Under the pieces are notes generated by a model. The model was given only the letters and a program-made list of their open reading frames with translations, was not told the origin of the DNA and made no database searches. Source: Pseudanabaenaceae cyanobacterium MP8IB2.15 (GTDB lineage: Bacteria; Cyanobacteriota; Cyanobacteriia; Pseudanabaenales; Pseudanabaenaceae). Taken from it: 5,724 nt of DNA. The DNA is taken from contig JARCMB010000482.1 of NCBI GenBank assembly GCA_030248825.1, forward strand, positions 1 through 5,724, read 5' to 3'. Of this stretch, positions 5,414 through 5,724 are shown piece by piece. The position numbers and the translations under genes were made by a program. The first letter of the stretch is position 1. Each line of letters starts with the position of its first letter.

Positions 5414-5724
5414 AAGAGTCAACTCCAATGATCTGACTGGCTCAACCCCAAAAACACCAAAAAGCAATTATCAAAGCCTGAAAACTTTAAACTCTACAAA
5501 CTCGGTCGATCGATACCTTAGCAGAAAATCTACCGCGCTACTTGCTTGTTGTCTGAATCTCAAGCCCTAGACTCCTTACCCATCCTTGTCTCTGTCAGAA
5601 TACCGAAAGTATTTCCCCCCCTGATTGCCAGATTAGCCACAGTTGGTTTTAGCTCAATTTACTCTATTTTTGCCAGACTCGATCTGAATGCTCAATAGTT
5701 GCGCTAGAATAGCAAAGCTTTAAC
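5391..5724. other. Terminal 334 bases with no recognisable gene
   Basis: No frame on either strand shows a start codon followed by a protein-like sequence of useful length, and no tRNA, clear terminator hairpin or inverted repeat was seen. It contains the end of the 12-bp repeat array, a CGATCG site near 5505, and a run of seven C (5615-5621) that could be a length-variation or sequencing-error spot. A weak TAGAAT at 5705-5710 without a -35 partner could be part of a promoter for a gene beyond the right edge. Confidence 0.6.

Overview
The window looks like a chromosomal segment of a cyanobacterium. The evidence is a porin of the cyanobacteria-specific SLH plus OprB-like (iron uptake porin) type, a long pentapeptide-repeat protein with the N-terminal Trp-Asn-x-Trp-Arg segment common in cyanobacteria, three exact copies of the cyanobacterial HIP1 octamer GCGATCGC, and a very high density of its CGATCG core (close to thirty by eye). 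The genus cannot be fixed from this alone.

Layout. Positions 1-969 (minus strand) hold the first 323 codons of the porin gene, which runs off the left edge; signal peptide, SLH domain, coiled coil and the start of the barrel are all readable. Positions 970-1156 are a divergent, AT-rich promoter region. From 1157 onward every gene is on the plus strand: a 226-residue all-HEAT-repeat protein (1157-1837), a 67-residue two-helix membrane protein (1926-2129), a 386-residue FAD-dependent oxidoreductase of the DAO/glycine-oxidase fold (2168-3328), a 318-residue pentapeptide-repeat protein (3509-4465) and a 283-residue family 2 glycosyltransferase resembling rhamnosyltransferases (4539-5390). Positions 5391-5724 hold no recognisable gene.

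The genes do not form an obvious pathway. The only tight spacing is between the small membrane protein and the oxidoreductase (38 bp), which may be co-transcribed. The porin and the glycosyltransferase both concern the cell envelope, but lie at opposite ends and on opposite strands. No intrinsic terminator, tRNA, rRNA, CRISPR array, insertion sequence or phage gene was seen.

The most unusual structure is at gene ends. The pentapeptide gene stops inside a threefold 13-bp tandem repeat and the glycosyltransferase stops inside a roughly threefold 12-bp tandem repeat of different sequence. Weaker 11-bp repeats straddle the stop codons of the two preceding genes. The pentapeptide protein keeps its five-residue register from residue 31 to residue 311 without a break, which predicts a regular rod of about 14 coils. 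I found no convincing new multi-gene system here; most of the window is ordinary cyanobacterial housekeeping or accessory content.
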